Part shown: one piece after another, positions 1 through 12,700 of the stretch
Numbering within the stretch: the first letter of the stretch is position 1
How the letters are laid out: the number at the start of each line of letters is the position of its first letter
DNA from: Plasmopara viticola
Taxonomy: Eukaryota > Oomycota > Peronosporomycetes > Peronosporales > Peronosporaceae
Length of the DNA: 64,000 nucleotides
Direction of reading: 5' to 3'
Assembly: GCA_001695595.3 (NCBI GenBank)
Contig: MBPM02000035.1
Location: 248,001-312,000, forward strand
The notes under the pieces: model-generated
Databases searched by the model: none
Told to the model about the DNA's origin: nothing
What the model saw: the letters and a program-made list of their open reading frames with translations, nothing else
Position numbers and translations under genes: made by a program

Positions 1-776
1 TCCAAAACCCAAAATACTGTGTCAGAGAGCCCCTACCTCTGACGATAAACTAATGACTTTCTCAATGCAGAGCGAAACGATTTCATCGCTCCTCCCGTCC
101 ACGAGAGTATTAAGCTTTCTCACGCTAATATACTTTAAAACTTTGCAAAGTCGCACAGGCTTACGAGTTGAAAAGACATTCTCATGGAACATCAATAGAC
201 CCATTCTCGATTATTGAACCCATTGTGCAAGTAAAGTCGTCCGAATTTCGACTCCGTTACGCCACATCAGAGTTATCTCTCACCATAATGGAAACAGGGC
301 TACAGTATGACAACAAGCTGAAGATTGCAGCACAATAAAGGCCCAGCATCTAACTATCGCTATGGTGCTCGGACTCGATGAGCACATCCAGCATCAGATA
401 TTTTTTTGCAACCTATGCAATGCGTAGAGATCGAGTTATTGCGTTTTTTCTGAAAAAAATTAGAGAACTTGTGCAATGTAGTCCATGAAAATGAGAGTTC
501 ATTTTTGCATGAAAAATGCGATAGATAGACGGCTCGGTAGCCTTTCCGGGAGCTGAAAGCGGGAAAATAAAAATGAATCTTCCTTTTTTATTGATCTGGA
601 TACTCATCTTCGTGTGATAATGTGGGTTCATTCGCATAATACTCATTAATAGCATATTTGAATATTTCCCTCTCAACTTATGAAACCTAACCACGCTACT
701 GTTAATAACCAGCTTAAAATCTATCGTTTCAAAAACTAAAAATGTGATTCAGATCAAAGTTTCCTGTTGAATGACC
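1..776. other. Region without a supported gene
   Basis: No frame here is long or has a recognisable domain. It is AT-rich sequence lying 3' of the armadillo-repeat gene. A minus-strand open frame near the left edge (about 22-204) runs off towards position 1 and could be the edge of something outside the window, but nothing in it can be identified. Confidence 0.5.
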
Positions 777-3700
777 TTAAAATGAGGTGGAAAGTGGCTC
801 AAGCTGATGTGACCTCCGTTTTGCGGTTGACACTGGAGATTTATGAGGACTGTTTGGTGTGTTGCTTCGATTATTGCTAAGCAAGCCGTGTGTAGTTGAA
901 ACTTCACTGCTCGTTGCATCCTGACGAGCCTGCGAAAGCGTAGATTGCTTTCTACCATTCACCTTTCTATCAGGTTTTGAAGGTTCTTCAACTGCTTTTT
1001 CTTCGAAACGAAGTCTTGGTAGCTCGTCCTGACACGATTTAGATGTCGTCAAAGTGCCATTTAGTATCGTCGACCCGACGACGCAGCTTTTAGCAAGTTC
1101 TTCGTCAACATTTACTTGCACCTTGCCCGGTTTCGGATCCGAGAGCAATTGAAAGCAGCCCAGCATCGTGTCTGTGCTGCATGTTCGTGGAGAGGCTAAT
1201 TTTAAACTTTGCGGATGCTTCTTCAATGACTGCGATAAGGTCGGACTCCGTAATTTTCCACCCGGTGGTTCCTTACTTCGACGATTTTCACCTTCACTAG
1301 CATCTGAGTCAAAATCCTCACAGTAATCAAATTCATGTAAACCTGAAGGCAGAGGCGCCTCCAGAGATACCTTCTTGTCAGCTTGAGCTGCTATGATTGT
1401 GCTGTTGCTACTTCCCTCAATCTCAGTGCACGAGTCCAGATCAGTAATCAATACTTTAGTCCAGTCTGCTGGTTCACCACTTTGCTCAATCGCTCGATTT
1501 GAAGTCCACAGCAATGAAATTGACTCGTTCACTGCCGGAGGTGGAGTCGCGAGCGTATACAGATTTGCTGAAAGAGTGACAAGTACTTCGGGCTGGTGAG
1601 AGTCAGCGAGAGCGGCAATAGCCGTCACAATTCCTTCTTGAACCACCTTGTCCACGTAAGGTTCCCCCCATTGAGAAACAATCGTGATAGTTTTTGCTGT
1701 GTCCACTGTTGAATCCGAACTGCTTGAGGTTTGAGCCAAATCAGATGAAGGAGACTGGATTGCTAGCGCCTGAAGTGCTAACGAACACACGTGCCGCTTG
1801 AAAGGCGTCGCAGCATTTAAACCAAGGCGAAGAAGCACCTTGACGGCATCGTGCTTGATCAACTCGCGTTTAGAATGACGAAGTTGTGCCAAATTGTAAA
1901 GCGATACTATCACATGCTCGCGAGTCTGAGGATCTATAGACTGTGAGAATGACAAGACGATGGGTACTAACGTAGACTGAGAGGTCAGTCGTTGACTACG
2001 CACGGCTTTGCTATGGCTACTAGCTTTTTCACTTGCAGCGTCGGCCAACGTAACTTCTGTTGTCGATGACAGTAGAGGTTCTTGTCGCGACAAATTTCGA
2101 ATTAGCACCATACAGTGAAGTGCAAAGGCCTCTCCTCGCACGTCGACAAGATCCTTGAAAGGAGCTTTCGTGTTTGAAACATTTGTCACACACACCATCG
2201 TCAATGCAGCAAGAGCGCCATCACGTAACATGGCATCATGACAGCGCGGGTTGACCGATAAATTGCTTAGTGAAGTGACAATGTTCATACACGCCGCATT
2301 TTCTTCCGCTCTCGTAGTTGAGCCGTCCGTGGCCCCTTTAGCAATTGCCACTAATGCCCGAACCACTCCATCTCTTACAAGAAGTTCTTGATAGGAACGT
2401 GCGCCAACAGAAGCAGATTCGGGCCTGAGTTTAGCCAGTGAGCACACCATATCAGTGGCAAGACGCAGAGTCGTCGTTTCAATGGCCATCACTGGGTTAG
2501 TGAGCAGTGCTGCAAAGGTCGACAGGCCGTTGCAGGCAATAAATTGGTGCTGATTCGATTCAAACCAGAAAAGATTGCGAAGTGCATGGACACATGCGCA
2601 ATTCGTCTCGACGCAAAGGAAGTGCGAATCTGTTGCCGTAGATTTTGACATTCCTCGTTTAATGGTTTCGTTAATGGCACTTATGATGGTAGAGGTACCA
2701 TCGTTGGTCATCACCTGCACAGCGATGAGAGATGCACTGAGGTTGGCCAAGGTCTTCGCAGCGTACTTTCGTACATCTTTACTCTCCGACTTCAGTTCCA
2801 CCACGAGCATTCCAAACACGTTGCTTTCGTCGTACACTAAAATCTCTGCGACACGAGGACTTGCAGCACACGAAAGATTGTACAACACGTTCGCGACGTA
2901 CAGCTTGATCTCTGGCTCGCGCATTCGGGCAAATTTCTTCAAGACACTTAAAATTCCCTCCTGAAGCATTCGCAGCTCAACTCCTTGACCTTCACTATTT
3001 TCGATCACGTTGCTAGAAACACAAGACGCACTCGATAAATTACTGAGGATACCAATCATGAGCAGCTTCATTGGTTTAGTCCACTCGGCGTGGTACATTT
3101 TCGCTAAAGTTCGCACGAGCTCCATCTCCAATAGTTGAGTCGTCTGTTTTGAATCCAGCGACATGTTGTAAAGAGCGCGTAGAGCTAACGTTTGGACAGA
3201 TTTGCTCTCGAGTCGAGCAAGCTTAAGCAACGCGTAGAAAACGCCATCCTTCATAAATTGATCGCGTGCACCTTCGTGCGTCAAAAGATTGAACAGAGCC
3301 ATCGCGCAGATATCTTTTGTCGGATGGTTATTTACGCGCAAGAGTGTAATGACGATAAAATCGTCGACAGTTGCATCACGCCAAATCCGTGGAACGCGCA
3401 CGCCGTTTGCAGCCATTGGCCACTCAGCTGCCAAGTTGCACAGTGCAGCAGCGGCACAAACCTGCACTTCATCAATGCCTGTGCGCATGATCATATTGAG
3501 AGCTGGTGCAATATCCGCATGCTGTGCCAACAGTTTTGGGCCGTGTGGCACCGCCAGCGCTACCTTGGCGATCGTGAGTGTCGTTAGCCGTGCAGTTTGG
3601 AGCTGTAGAGCAATCTTTAACTTAGACAGTTGTGAACTCTGAGAAGACTGCGTGGCCAAAAGTAGCAAACATGCGATAAACGGAGGTGGTTCACGTGCAG

Positions 3701-6500
3701 TATGTTCAGCGACTGGTAGCGCATCAGATCCAGCCCAAATATCGTGCACCTTGTAAATTATCTGCGATGCAGCATACTGCGCCTTAATGATGCATCGATT
3801 AGTAAGTGTATCGCGCTGTCGCTGGTCAGCAGCGGAAGCAGTTAAGAAATGCTGAATAGCTTCGAGGACGCCATCATGAAGAAGAGATATACGTCTTGAT
3901 TCATGCGATGCAAGGTGGACAAGTGTAGCCAAACAATTCGACCAGAGCGCGTAGATCGTCGCTGGTGCTTCCGCGGAGCTAGGTCTCCGTAGCACGCGCA
4001 CAAGTAGAGTTACTGCACCCTCGTGATAAAGTGGTTCGTAATTTACAGCCCGGGTTGACAGATGGCGCAAAAAGCTGATGCAGCAGCCACAAAGTTCAGC
4101 ATTATCGACATTTCTCGCAGCAAATGCTAGCATTGTTGGTATGGCCCCGATACGGTCAGTCGTGTCTTTTCCATCAAGACGCTTTGAAGTTGCTTCCACT
4201 AACCGCGACTTCATTCCGGGATCTTTAATAAGACCTAGCATCGCATGCACACAAGCCTTCTGGATCTCTCTGCTAGAATGAGTAGCAGCTAATTTCTCGT
4301 TACGTATTAGATCTAAGAAGGCAGGAACGACACCTGCATCGACTAATGCCTGAAAGTTGGCCGGATGAAGAAGCAAGTTGCTCAATGCCGTCACACAGTC
4401 CAACTTAAGTAGCAAAGCAGCGGTAGTTCGATTATCTCCAGCAACACCTTCCCATTCTTGGATACCGACCGTGACTGAAGAATTTGAAGCGTTCAACAAG
4501 TCGAGAAAAAGAGAAGCTGCTCCGTCTTGCACAAGCGTGGGACGGCAACGATCATCAAGCGCCAAATTCGCAAGTGCCACCACCACAAATTTCTTGGTTT
4601 CCGAATCAAGATAACCGCCGCTTCGAGAGATAGATCCACTGTCTTTGCTGAGTTCTTCGTGTATGTCTTCGTGATTATCTCGTCGAAGAATGTTCATCAG
4701 CTTTGGTATCAAGCCGGCATTGCGTATACGAGTTTGAATTTTTGCGTTGCAGCAAAGCATAGCGATACAATTAACACAGTTCTTTTGAATTGTCAAAAGA
4801 TCAGTACGGCTAACCCGCTCGTCATCTTTCGCAGGTATTTCCACAAAAAGCTCTGTCTCAATATTCGTCAAAATCATCGACAAAATATTGAGCGCGCTAT
4901 TCTTTGTCAATGCATCTTGGTTGGTCTTTACTGCGGCAAAGTTGCACAATGTGCACGTGATCATATCCAAGAGCGTAAGCTGAAGTGGCTTCAGTGCAAC
5001 AGCAGTCAACATCTCAAGGCCACCAATCGCTCCTTCATCGACAACGGCTCCACGAGTTGTCGGAAGAATGGAGAGATTTAGTAGCGCTTGAGCGCATAGT
5101 AATCGTGTCTCAGCGTCCCCGTTCTTCGTCAGCAACACAATTTCACTTAACAGAACGTCGCAAGTGACGGCTCGAGGTACACTCGACAAATTGACGAGCG
5201 CCAAGACGCAAAGTAGTTTGACGTCATTCGGTGCCGCAAGAGGCGATGGCATGGTTGTAGTCACGGTGGCCATGATTTGAAGTAGTGCAGGCACCACACC
5301 CTCGTGCACCATTAGAAAATGATGGGCTTCATCACTTGTAAGACGGAGTAAAGCACGAGCGCACAAGGCCTTGACGGTGGGGTGAGGGGTATGCGCGAGA
5401 TCCAGCAATGCTGCGAGGACGCTTTCATCAACCATTTTCGCGTACAAACCTCGAGTGGCAAGCGAAGTCATCATGGCTATCGAAGAAGACACTGTTGATT
5501 CATTCTTGACCTTCTTGAGTAAAGTTGGCACGGACAAATTTGAAGTAGGGACTGAATGCGTAAGGTTCAAAATTGTTGCTGCAGCGTAGAGCCGTATACT
5601 CGGATCATCTTGCTTGAGTACACTTAAAAGCGTAGCAAGTGCACCTTCACGCAGTAGTTGCGCTTCAAAGCCTTTGTGGCACGAAATACTATAAAGTCCC
5701 TCCACCGACTTGTATTTCATCTCCTTTGTCAGCTGTGCAGTCATGTTTACAGCACAGAATGGCAAAAAATCCGTCAAGACCGACAAGCCTTGATTTGTTT
5801 CACTCTTGTCTTCTTGATTACATGCAGCTGTATTGCCAACACCGTTGGGCTTGCTATTAGCCTCATGCGACTCTGAGAGAGAATAAGTCAGCGTTGTCGG
5901 CGAAGATGCTGACGTCGTCAAAAGTTCTTTGCTAGCATCGTGACCTTCTGATTGAAATCGGGACCTATCAATTCGAGACAGATAAATCATCCCTTCGTCG
6001 TAATCCCCACGCTGATAAAACAAATCACCTCCAAATTTTTTCTTTTTTGCAACAACAACGGCTTGCTCTCGGTCACGATCGTCGATTTGGTCGGTCGAGT
6101 TGGCGACTGCGTTGCCTCCACTAAAGAACGTCGTTAAGTCCCGAAGCTTGCCAGGGCTTCCGTCGTCACCTCCGTTCAAAATCTGACTTCGCCTGTCCTG
6201 TGCCTCTTGTCGTCGTTGCTTGTTCGTTGCTTCACATTTGATATGCTGCAACAAAGCCCGGACCAAGTCGTCTTTATCCGGATGGTCGCGCCAAAATCCA
6301 CGTTGTCGGTGAAGTTTCCAGTGTTTCACAAGCTCTTTCAATTCCTCTAATCGAATGGGCGAATTATGCGGATCTCGATTTCGCGGAAAAAGATTGTATT
6401 TAATAAGGTATACTCGTAATCCGTCGATTTCCTGGTCACGCCGCAGCGCTGCCAGCCGCTGCTCCATGTTCAGAGCGCATTTCGGCGGGTTGATAGTCAT
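777..6500 (-). CDS. Large armadillo-repeat protein with SAP-like N-terminal segment
   Basis: The predicted protein has 1907 residues in one uninterrupted exon. The first in-frame ATG is at 6500; the frame is open to 6566 but has no earlier ATG. Residues about 25-90 contain two leucine-rich helices joined by a basic WKLHRQRGFW segment, reminiscent of a SAP-type or helix-extended-loop-helix fold. From about residue 240 to 1650 there are dozens of ~42-residue ARM-like repeats, with recurring signatures such as LCALALVNLSS, VKALCARALLRL, ALRALYNMSLDS and YAAKTLANLSA. The C-terminal ~250 residues are Ser/Thr-rich, polar and probably disordered. ARM arrays are protein-interaction scaffolds (vacuolar Vac8, ciliary ARMC4 and others), and I cannot assign a specific partner. 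The gene lies 229 bp downstream of the deubiquitinase gene on the same strand, a compact spacing. ARM family assignment is firm; cellular role is unknown. Confidence 0.9.
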   Translation of the reverse strand: MTINPPKCALNMEQRLAALRRDQEIDGLRVYLIKYNLFPRNRDPHNSPIRLEELKELVKHWKLHRQRGFWRDHPDKDDLVRALLQHIKCEATNKQRRQEAQDRRSQILNGGDDGSPGKLRDLTTFFSGGNAVANSTDQIDDRDREQAVVVAKKKKFGGDLFYQRGDYDEGMIYLSRIDRSRFQSEGHDASKELLTTSASSPTTLTYSLSESHEANSKPNGVGNTAACNQEDKSETNQGLSVLTDFLPFCAVNMTAQLTKEMKYKSVEGLYSISCHKGFEAQLLREGALATLLSVLKQDDPSIRLYAAATILNLTHSVPTSNLSVPTLLKKVKNESTVSSSIAMMTSLATRGLYAKMVDESVLAALLDLAHTPHPTVKALCARALLRLTSDEAHHFLMVHEGVVPALLQIMATVTTTMPSPLAAPNDVKLLCVLALVNLSSVPRAVTCDVLLSEIVLLTKNGDAETRLLCAQALLNLSILPTTRGAVVDEGAIGGLEMLTAVALKPLQLTLLDMITCTLCNFAAVKTNQDALTKNSALNILSMILTNIETELFVEIPAKDDERVSRTDLLTIQKNCVNCIAMLCCNAKIQTRIRNAGLIPKLMNILRRDNHEDIHEELSKDSGSISRSGGYLDSETKKFVVVALANLALDDRCRPTLVQDGAASLFLDLLNASNSSVTVGIQEWEGVAGDNRTTAALLLKLDCVTALSNLLLHPANFQALVDAGVVPAFLDLIRNEKLAATHSSREIQKACVHAMLGLIKDPGMKSRLVEATSKRLDGKDTTDRIGAIPTMLAFAARNVDNAELCGCCISFLRHLSTRAVNYEPLYHEGAVTLLVRVLRRPSSAEAPATIYALWSNCLATLVHLASHESRRISLLHDGVLEAIQHFLTASAADQRQRDTLTNRCIIKAQYAASQIIYKVHDIWAGSDALPVAEHTAREPPPFIACLLLLATQSSQSSQLSKLKIALQLQTARLTTLTIAKVALAVPHGPKLLAQHADIAPALNMIMRTGIDEVQVCAAAALCNLAAEWPMAANGVRVPRIWRDATVDDFIVITLLRVNNHPTKDICAMALFNLLTHEGARDQFMKDGVFYALLKLARLESKSVQTLALRALYNMSLDSKQTTQLLEMELVRTLAKMYHAEWTKPMKLLMIGILSNLSSASCVSSNVIENSEGQGVELRMLQEGILSVLKKFARMREPEIKLYVANVLYNLSCAASPRVAEILVYDESNVFGMLVVELKSESKDVRKYAAKTLANLSASLIAVQVMTNDGTSTIISAINETIKRGMSKSTATDSHFLCVETNCACVHALRNLFWFESNQHQFIACNGLSTFAALLTNPVMAIETTTLRLATDMVCSLAKLRPESASVGARSYQELLVRDGVVRALVAIAKGATDGSTTRAEENAACMNIVTSLSNLSVNPRCHDAMLRDGALAALTMVCVTNVSNTKAPFKDLVDVRGEAFALHCMVLIRNLSRQEPLLSSTTEVTLADAASEKASSHSKAVRSQRLTSQSTLVPIVLSFSQSIDPQTREHVIVSLYNLAQLRHSKRELIKHDAVKVLLRLGLNAATPFKRHVCSLALQALAIQSPSSDLAQTSSSSDSTVDTAKTITIVSQWGEPYVDKVVQEGIVTAIAALADSHQPEVLVTLSANLYTLATPPPAVNESISLLWTSNRAIEQSGEPADWTKVLITDLDSCTEIEGSSNSTIIAAQADKKVSLEAPLPSGLHEFDYCEDFDSDASEGENRRSKEPPGGKLRSPTLSQSLKKHPQSLKLASPRTCSTDTMLGCFQLLSDPKPGKVQVNVDEELAKSCVVGSTILNGTLTTSKSCQDELPRLRFEEKAVEEPSKPDRKVNGRKQSTLSQARQDATSSEVSTTHGLLSNNRSNTPNSPHKSPVSTAKRRSHQLEPLSTSF

Positions 6501-6729
6501 CGTGTCGAACGTGGCTCTCTGGCTACCAAGCTTGGCTACCTCGCAGTCTATTTCTGCCGAAATCAATAGGCGCGGTGGCCGTTGCTAGGCAAATTTGGAT
6601 ACATCACGATGATATTAAGGCATGTTTTCATCACGCACCCACTTTCTTGATTTCAACATGGAAATGCCTTGTTAGCTTACAAGATTTAAAGCTGTCCTGC
6701 TTCTTAAATGTCTAACTTCTACCAACTGT

Positions 6730-9700
6730 TCAAGCTTGTTGCTGTTGGTGTTCTTGCTTGCGAGAGCTGGGCGATGAAGTTAAGCCCACAACGTAGAAAA
6801 GTTTCTCGGACATATGATACGACCGTTTATCACCGTCATCATACACGACAAAATGCTCGTATGTTTCCTCGTTAAAGTCCTGTACAACGCCTTCGTACCA
6901 CTTGTCCTTGGCCCACTTAACTTGCACGCGCTTGCCCACAAGTCGTTGCGGGTTGTCGTCACTATCGTAAAAGGTCTCGACCACAGCATCCGGGTCCAAG
7001 ATGCTGCGAAGACGCGGCAACAATTTCGTGATGAAGCGGTCGATTGCCTTGATGAGCCCTGAACTTGTCACACTCACATTCACCCATGACGAGGTACTGT
7101 TGGGCTTGACCAGAACAGTTTTGCGTTGCTGGAGGTATCCCTCAGCACCGCAATGGGCCAGTAGCCACTTTTCCATCCACATGCAGCTCTGTCGATTGGA
7201 ACGCAGCCATTGTGTCACGCCTTTGTGGCGTTTAGCAAGCCGTGTTAGCATATCAAGGGATGTTTCCGTAGCCTTATAGTAACGTTGCTGCGATGCCATC
7301 ACGGCAACGAGTTTAGTGAGGCCGTCTGTGAGGCGTTCTCCAGCAAGTGAATCACGAATTTTTAGAAGCGAATTTAGCGTACGAAAGTACGGCTTTACAT
7401 CGTGATGGTCTTCCACTTCGATGCCGTGCATGATTTTGTCAAAGAATGCTGCAGTAACACGTCGGCTTTCCCAGCAAAGATGGCTTATAATTTGCTCCAA
7501 AGGTTTCGTCTCCTTTGTGTAATGGTTCGCACGTTGTGTCAGCAGAGTAACGAAGCGCTCGTTGAGAAGCACATCTTGATCTGCTGGTGTGAGGTCCACA
7601 TGCTCTTGTGCCATGTTGGCAGGTAGAATTAAAGGGTGCTTAGCATCCGACTTGACATCCATTGCGGGAGGTACACTGCATCGAACTAACACTGACAACA
7701 GCTTCAAGATTGTGACGTTCAGGTCGATGCGCTTAAGGATTTGCTTTGATTTATGCTTCTTTAGCTGCGACTGAAGTAATGGTTGCGTGTTTCCAAGACC
7801 AGTGAGTAGAGACACGATCGCTCCCACCACGCTATTAACCACTAGAAAAGATCCTTCGTTGCGCCCAGTCTGCACAAATTCGTACATTGTGAGAAAGTAC
7901 TGTCGATGGTGGTGTACAGGTACTGAAAGTAGCGCAGGCATGAGCTGAATGACGAAGAACATAAATTCAAATGATACAGGCAGTTTTTTTTCCATATCAT
8001 CTACCGACAAGTCCGAGACTTCTTCTTGTGCGTCCCCTGAAGCGTTCGATGTCGTTATCGTTGCCTCTGATATCACATTCACCATCAGTTCACGAACTTC
8101 TTGGTGCTCATTAAACACCAGCAGCTCCAGGAAAAGCGACTCATTTGCCTTCATTGTCGTTAAAAACCAGCGACAGCCACCAACGTCAGAGTGATACAGA
8201 GACTGCAAGATGAGGCGCCACTCTAACAACTTGCCCACATCTCCACCTTGCCACAAAGTGCCAAACACGAATTTGGTTGCCACTTGCAAGGCCTCAAGTT
8301 GAACTTCCACGGGCTCAAAACGCGGCATTACAGCCATACTTTTTGCATTTTCATACCCCACAAGGCACGATCGCAACAAATGATATGTAAAGTTTAGACA
8401 CCGCGTATCGTACAGATATTTTTTTCGCCAAAACAAGCGATTTTCCATCGCAATGAGCTTGCGAATCGGTTCCGGGGCAATAACTTGGACCACACGACGC
8501 AAATGGGCCAGCCTGGCAGATGCTTGCCGTTTGATTTTAAAGCAAAATGCTACTACAAGCACAACGGCCGGGAAATTTACACAAGAAGTGTCCTCATTCT
8601 CGACATGTCGCAATTTAGGAGTCACTCGGGTGTAGAATAGCATAAAGCTGCTGCGATTCTTCATCTTTGCTGATAACGCAACTTCATCTTCAGGTGATAG
8701 CGATTCTGTGATTGCTGAACTCTGGCGAGAAGGCGCGGATTCTTTACCTCCAAAGCACTCCTCTGGAATTTTTGCTGGATCGAACGGTGTTACGAGAGTG
8801 TCATTGAACTCGTACCAACGGTTCACGTCACGTGGGACTTGCTGATCTCGTAGAAATGAGTAATAATGTCCTGATTGAGCCGTACCAAGGTGCACAACAG
8901 TTCCAACTAGTTCATATTGTGAGTATTCTGGAGCGGTTGTTCTGCCACCTTTTGCGCTGTTCAAAGACGTGCTCAGACGGACATCATGACCCGAATTCCT
9001 ATCATCCACAAATGATGCTGCTCTCTTTCTCTTTTCTTGCTGATACTCCTTTGTGTATGGGTACATGTCCAATTCCGTCGGGAACTCAAATTGGTCATGA
9101 AGCTTAATTTGCTGCATTTTCTCGAAGTCAAACTCGAAGCGTTTTAGGTGAATAATCAAGTAGACAGGCAGCCTTGAAATAGAGATCCGCTTGTGCGTTT
9201 CCAACGTCACTTTACTTTGTTCTTCGTCATCATTTATACTACTACTATTCGAGTCGCTGTTCTGTTCCCAGGTGTAGCTCACCTTTTCACCTTGTACCCA
9301 CCCATCTAGCGATTCCTTTAAATTCTTTCGATCGCGAACAGGCACAGAAATACAGTGGAATGGCTCAAAGCGCTCACTGTATCGATTACCCTCAGCGACG
9401 AGCTCATTGCTAAATTCCCCACCAAAAAAACTGCTTAGTATACTGTCATCACTCGCGACGAGATCCCCGTTCTCAGCACTATTTCCGTTCATTTCTGACT
9501 CGATCTGCTGAAAAAATGACGTTAGAAATTCACTAGCGTCTTGTTGTACATTCACATCCATCGTTTCACCGTCCCACGTCTTCATTGCACGAGTAAACGG
9601 GCGCGAATTATAGTAAGGCTTCGCACTTCCTTCAAGGTGTGCAAACAAAGATTGAAGCTCAAATGTAAGACTTTTTGAATTACCACCATTGCTATTTGCC

Positions 9701-12700
9701 TGAAGGCGTAATACCTGTCGGCGAAAGCGCGGCATCATGAAGAAGCTCTGGACTGTCGAATTTAGGTAGCACGTACACCCAAGATTCTTAAGGCCCACGT
9801 ATTTTCCACGCTGAAGCATCTGTCCTTTGGTAGAGTTCGAGCTTTTTCTTTTATGTTTCGAAGCCTTGGATGTCACAAGAGGCTGCGAAGGATGGTCAAA
9901 AGTGTGCTGATCAGCCATTTGAGTCAACAAATAACGTAATCCATCGGTGTTGTCGACTGAGAGCTCCGTCAAAAGCTCAAAGGCAATCTTTCGGCACGAA
10001 TCACTGCGGCATTTAGGCTGCTGTAAATAATACTGAGAGGTAGAGCATGCTTGAATGTCAATGACCTCATTATCACTTTTCTCATCTTGGCTCTTTCCTC
10101 TCGTTTGCTCGCTAGGTGTAGCAAAAAGACACTCGTGAAATAGCTCGTGAATGATTCCTTCTTGGTCATGAAGCCTTGACGCGACCACTTCTCGCAAACT
10201 GCGTCCATCACGTGGTACGTCAAGAACTTTGTCTGCTAAAGTTGCTGGAATGCGCTTTATGATAGAAAGCAGTGTCGATAGTTGACCTTCCAGAAGCGCA
10301 TCAGGAGCGGATGAAATGACTTGATTCCTGGGTGCAGGTCTTGGCAGTCCTACACGTCTACTCTCGTCCATGCTAACTGTACGAGCAGTGACTGGTAAAG
10401 AGGAAGCTGAAGCGCCAAAAATTTCGTTCTCAATCTCAATTGTCTTTATCCGGCGACACAAGATTTGACAAGACGGTAAAATCGCAAATTTTGTTAGATC
10501 CTCCGCGCTCGTTACGAGCAATGTAAAAATGTTGTAGTATTCCTCGTCTCTCACGGTTCCCGTATATCCTCCTAAAAGCTGCAAGAAGTAGTTGCAGCAA
10601 GCAACCTGATCAATTTGAAGCTTATTTCGCGTGGTAGACAAACTACCAATTACGTTTGCAGCCTCCAACCGAACAGGCTTGAAGTAGCTTTCAACGAGTC
10701 CGTGCAAAATGACTCTACCATGATCCGGGGATGTCTCCACAAATACAAGCGCTCCTTGGTTCGCCACGAGAGTACATGTACCAATACAAGATAGCAGTCG
10801 TGTCATCAAATAAGCATCACCCGGAATTTTATCGACATTGTCCGGGTCTTCAACTTGCGGGCGAGTGTGCATGGTCAGAGGAAATGATTTTGCAGGATCT
10901 TTTCTACTCGCTTCGGACTGGTGTTTTGATCTTAACTTGGGCAACGGGGCGTCTTTGGAAGCCTTGTCGATAGCTTGAATACTACTCAGCATTTCCAAAA
11001 GCCGATAAACCAACTGCCGAAGATTTTCTTTAGGTATGTCTCCATTGATTTCTGCCAGTTTGGACTCTACAAGCACAAAGTGGCGGAGCAATTTTACAAG
11101 CTTAGATAAGCACATAACATAAAGTGGTCCTTGGTCAAGCAATTGACGCGAATTCGATGATAGCACAAATTGCTCGAGTCGCGTCCGTCCACCAAGCTCG
11201 ATAAAAGACGCACTCCACGAATTTACGGTGCCAATTAAATCATCTGATCCAGTCACGCTAATGGAATCTAAATGTTCTAAATTCTTTTCTTCGTCATAAT
11301 CGTAATCGTCGCCGTTGCGTCCATCCCCGCACAAAGCGAATTTCTCCACCAGCTCCAGCTGATACAATAACTTTGGAGGACACTTAGATTCCAAAAGCAT
11401 TTCCCACTCAAACGAGATTGGCTTCTTACGAAAAGACCCATCGATCGCTAGCACATTGTTTAACGTACGCATCTGCTTTTCCATACTTTCATTTGTTGTC
11501 AGTAGCTTAAGTATCTTCCAAGCTTCTTCAGCAATTTCGTTGTTGTATGACAGCAAGTCAAACAGAAGTACCACCCACGTCTCGTTCCCTGATATTTCGG
11601 TTTTAATTGCGTGCCAATCGCTAGCGGGACTGCTGTTAATTCCATTTCCACCTGCACCTGCAGCGGCCGCAGCAGCAACTCCAGCTGCACCGTGAAAGTC
11701 CAAGACGTTGCGACTAGTGTGCCCACTGGTATCACTTTCCACTTTTGACAGCAGAATCGCCTCTACGTAGCTAATGCGCTTGGCCGCACAAGAAAGAGCT
11801 AGTGTCTTTTGAGTAAGCGGACGCTTTTCTGAAGGTACACGCGAAGGCTTAACAAATCCATTGAGAACACGAGCTTTTTCCAGCGTAAATTTTCCGTGTC
11901 CATGTGCGGTCAATTTGGTCTTTGCCGAATTCACAATGCGGACTTGATCGGCAGGATGATTTGTGTCTTTGGCAATCCGATCACGCAGCTCTGATACAAG
12001 CGAAGTGCGCTTTAAATGATAACGAAACGGTGCAGCAACTCGACCCCCTTGTGTTCTGACGTACACATTAAGCTCCTCTGGACCATCAAAAGCCCCATCC
12101 GCTCCAGCACCGTCTTGCGTATAGACAACTGATTGGTATAAAAAAGTGCTCAGCAGTATCAGAAGACGAAGCACCTCTTGCCTTTTAAAGGGATTAATTG
12201 TGATCTGTATCTCATCCTTCAATTTCGAAAAACACCTTCCCACAAAGTCTGCCCAGACCTCACGCCGTACGAGCTTTGAACCAACGTGAAGATGCAAATA
12301 GATAAGATAGTTGGTTGCTTGCTGACTTACTATGTCACTCTTCGCACGCAGAGCCACATCATACAATGACTCAAGGCCTTCCAGGTCCATAGCTTCTACA
12401 ACAAAGAGCTTGGAGTCTTCTATGGTGTACGAATCGTTCTGCGCTGCGGTGCTCCTCACGGCGGCAGCAAAGGAAATTCTTTTCGTACTTGTGTTGACAT
12501 ATCGAAACAACCGCTCCAGTGCCCAAAACGATTCCTCACTCATCGTCTGCATGTCGAAACGAATTTGGGAGGCGCTTTCCTTATTGTCAATTGTTGCGTG
12601 CGGTTTGATTAAAGATTGAAAGATCTCACCAACCAAAGCTTCAGCAAAGCCTGTGTGGCCAGAATAAGCTCGGTGAACAAAATTGTTAGGGTCGGGAAGT

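Noticed and set aside
8560..8640. Possible intron inside the deubiquitinase gene after the His box
   Set aside because: A hydrophobic stretch (AVVLVVAFCFKIK) and a GTAAAT looked intron-like, but the GT-AG pairs I tried gave lengths that are not a multiple of three and the frame is open throughout.
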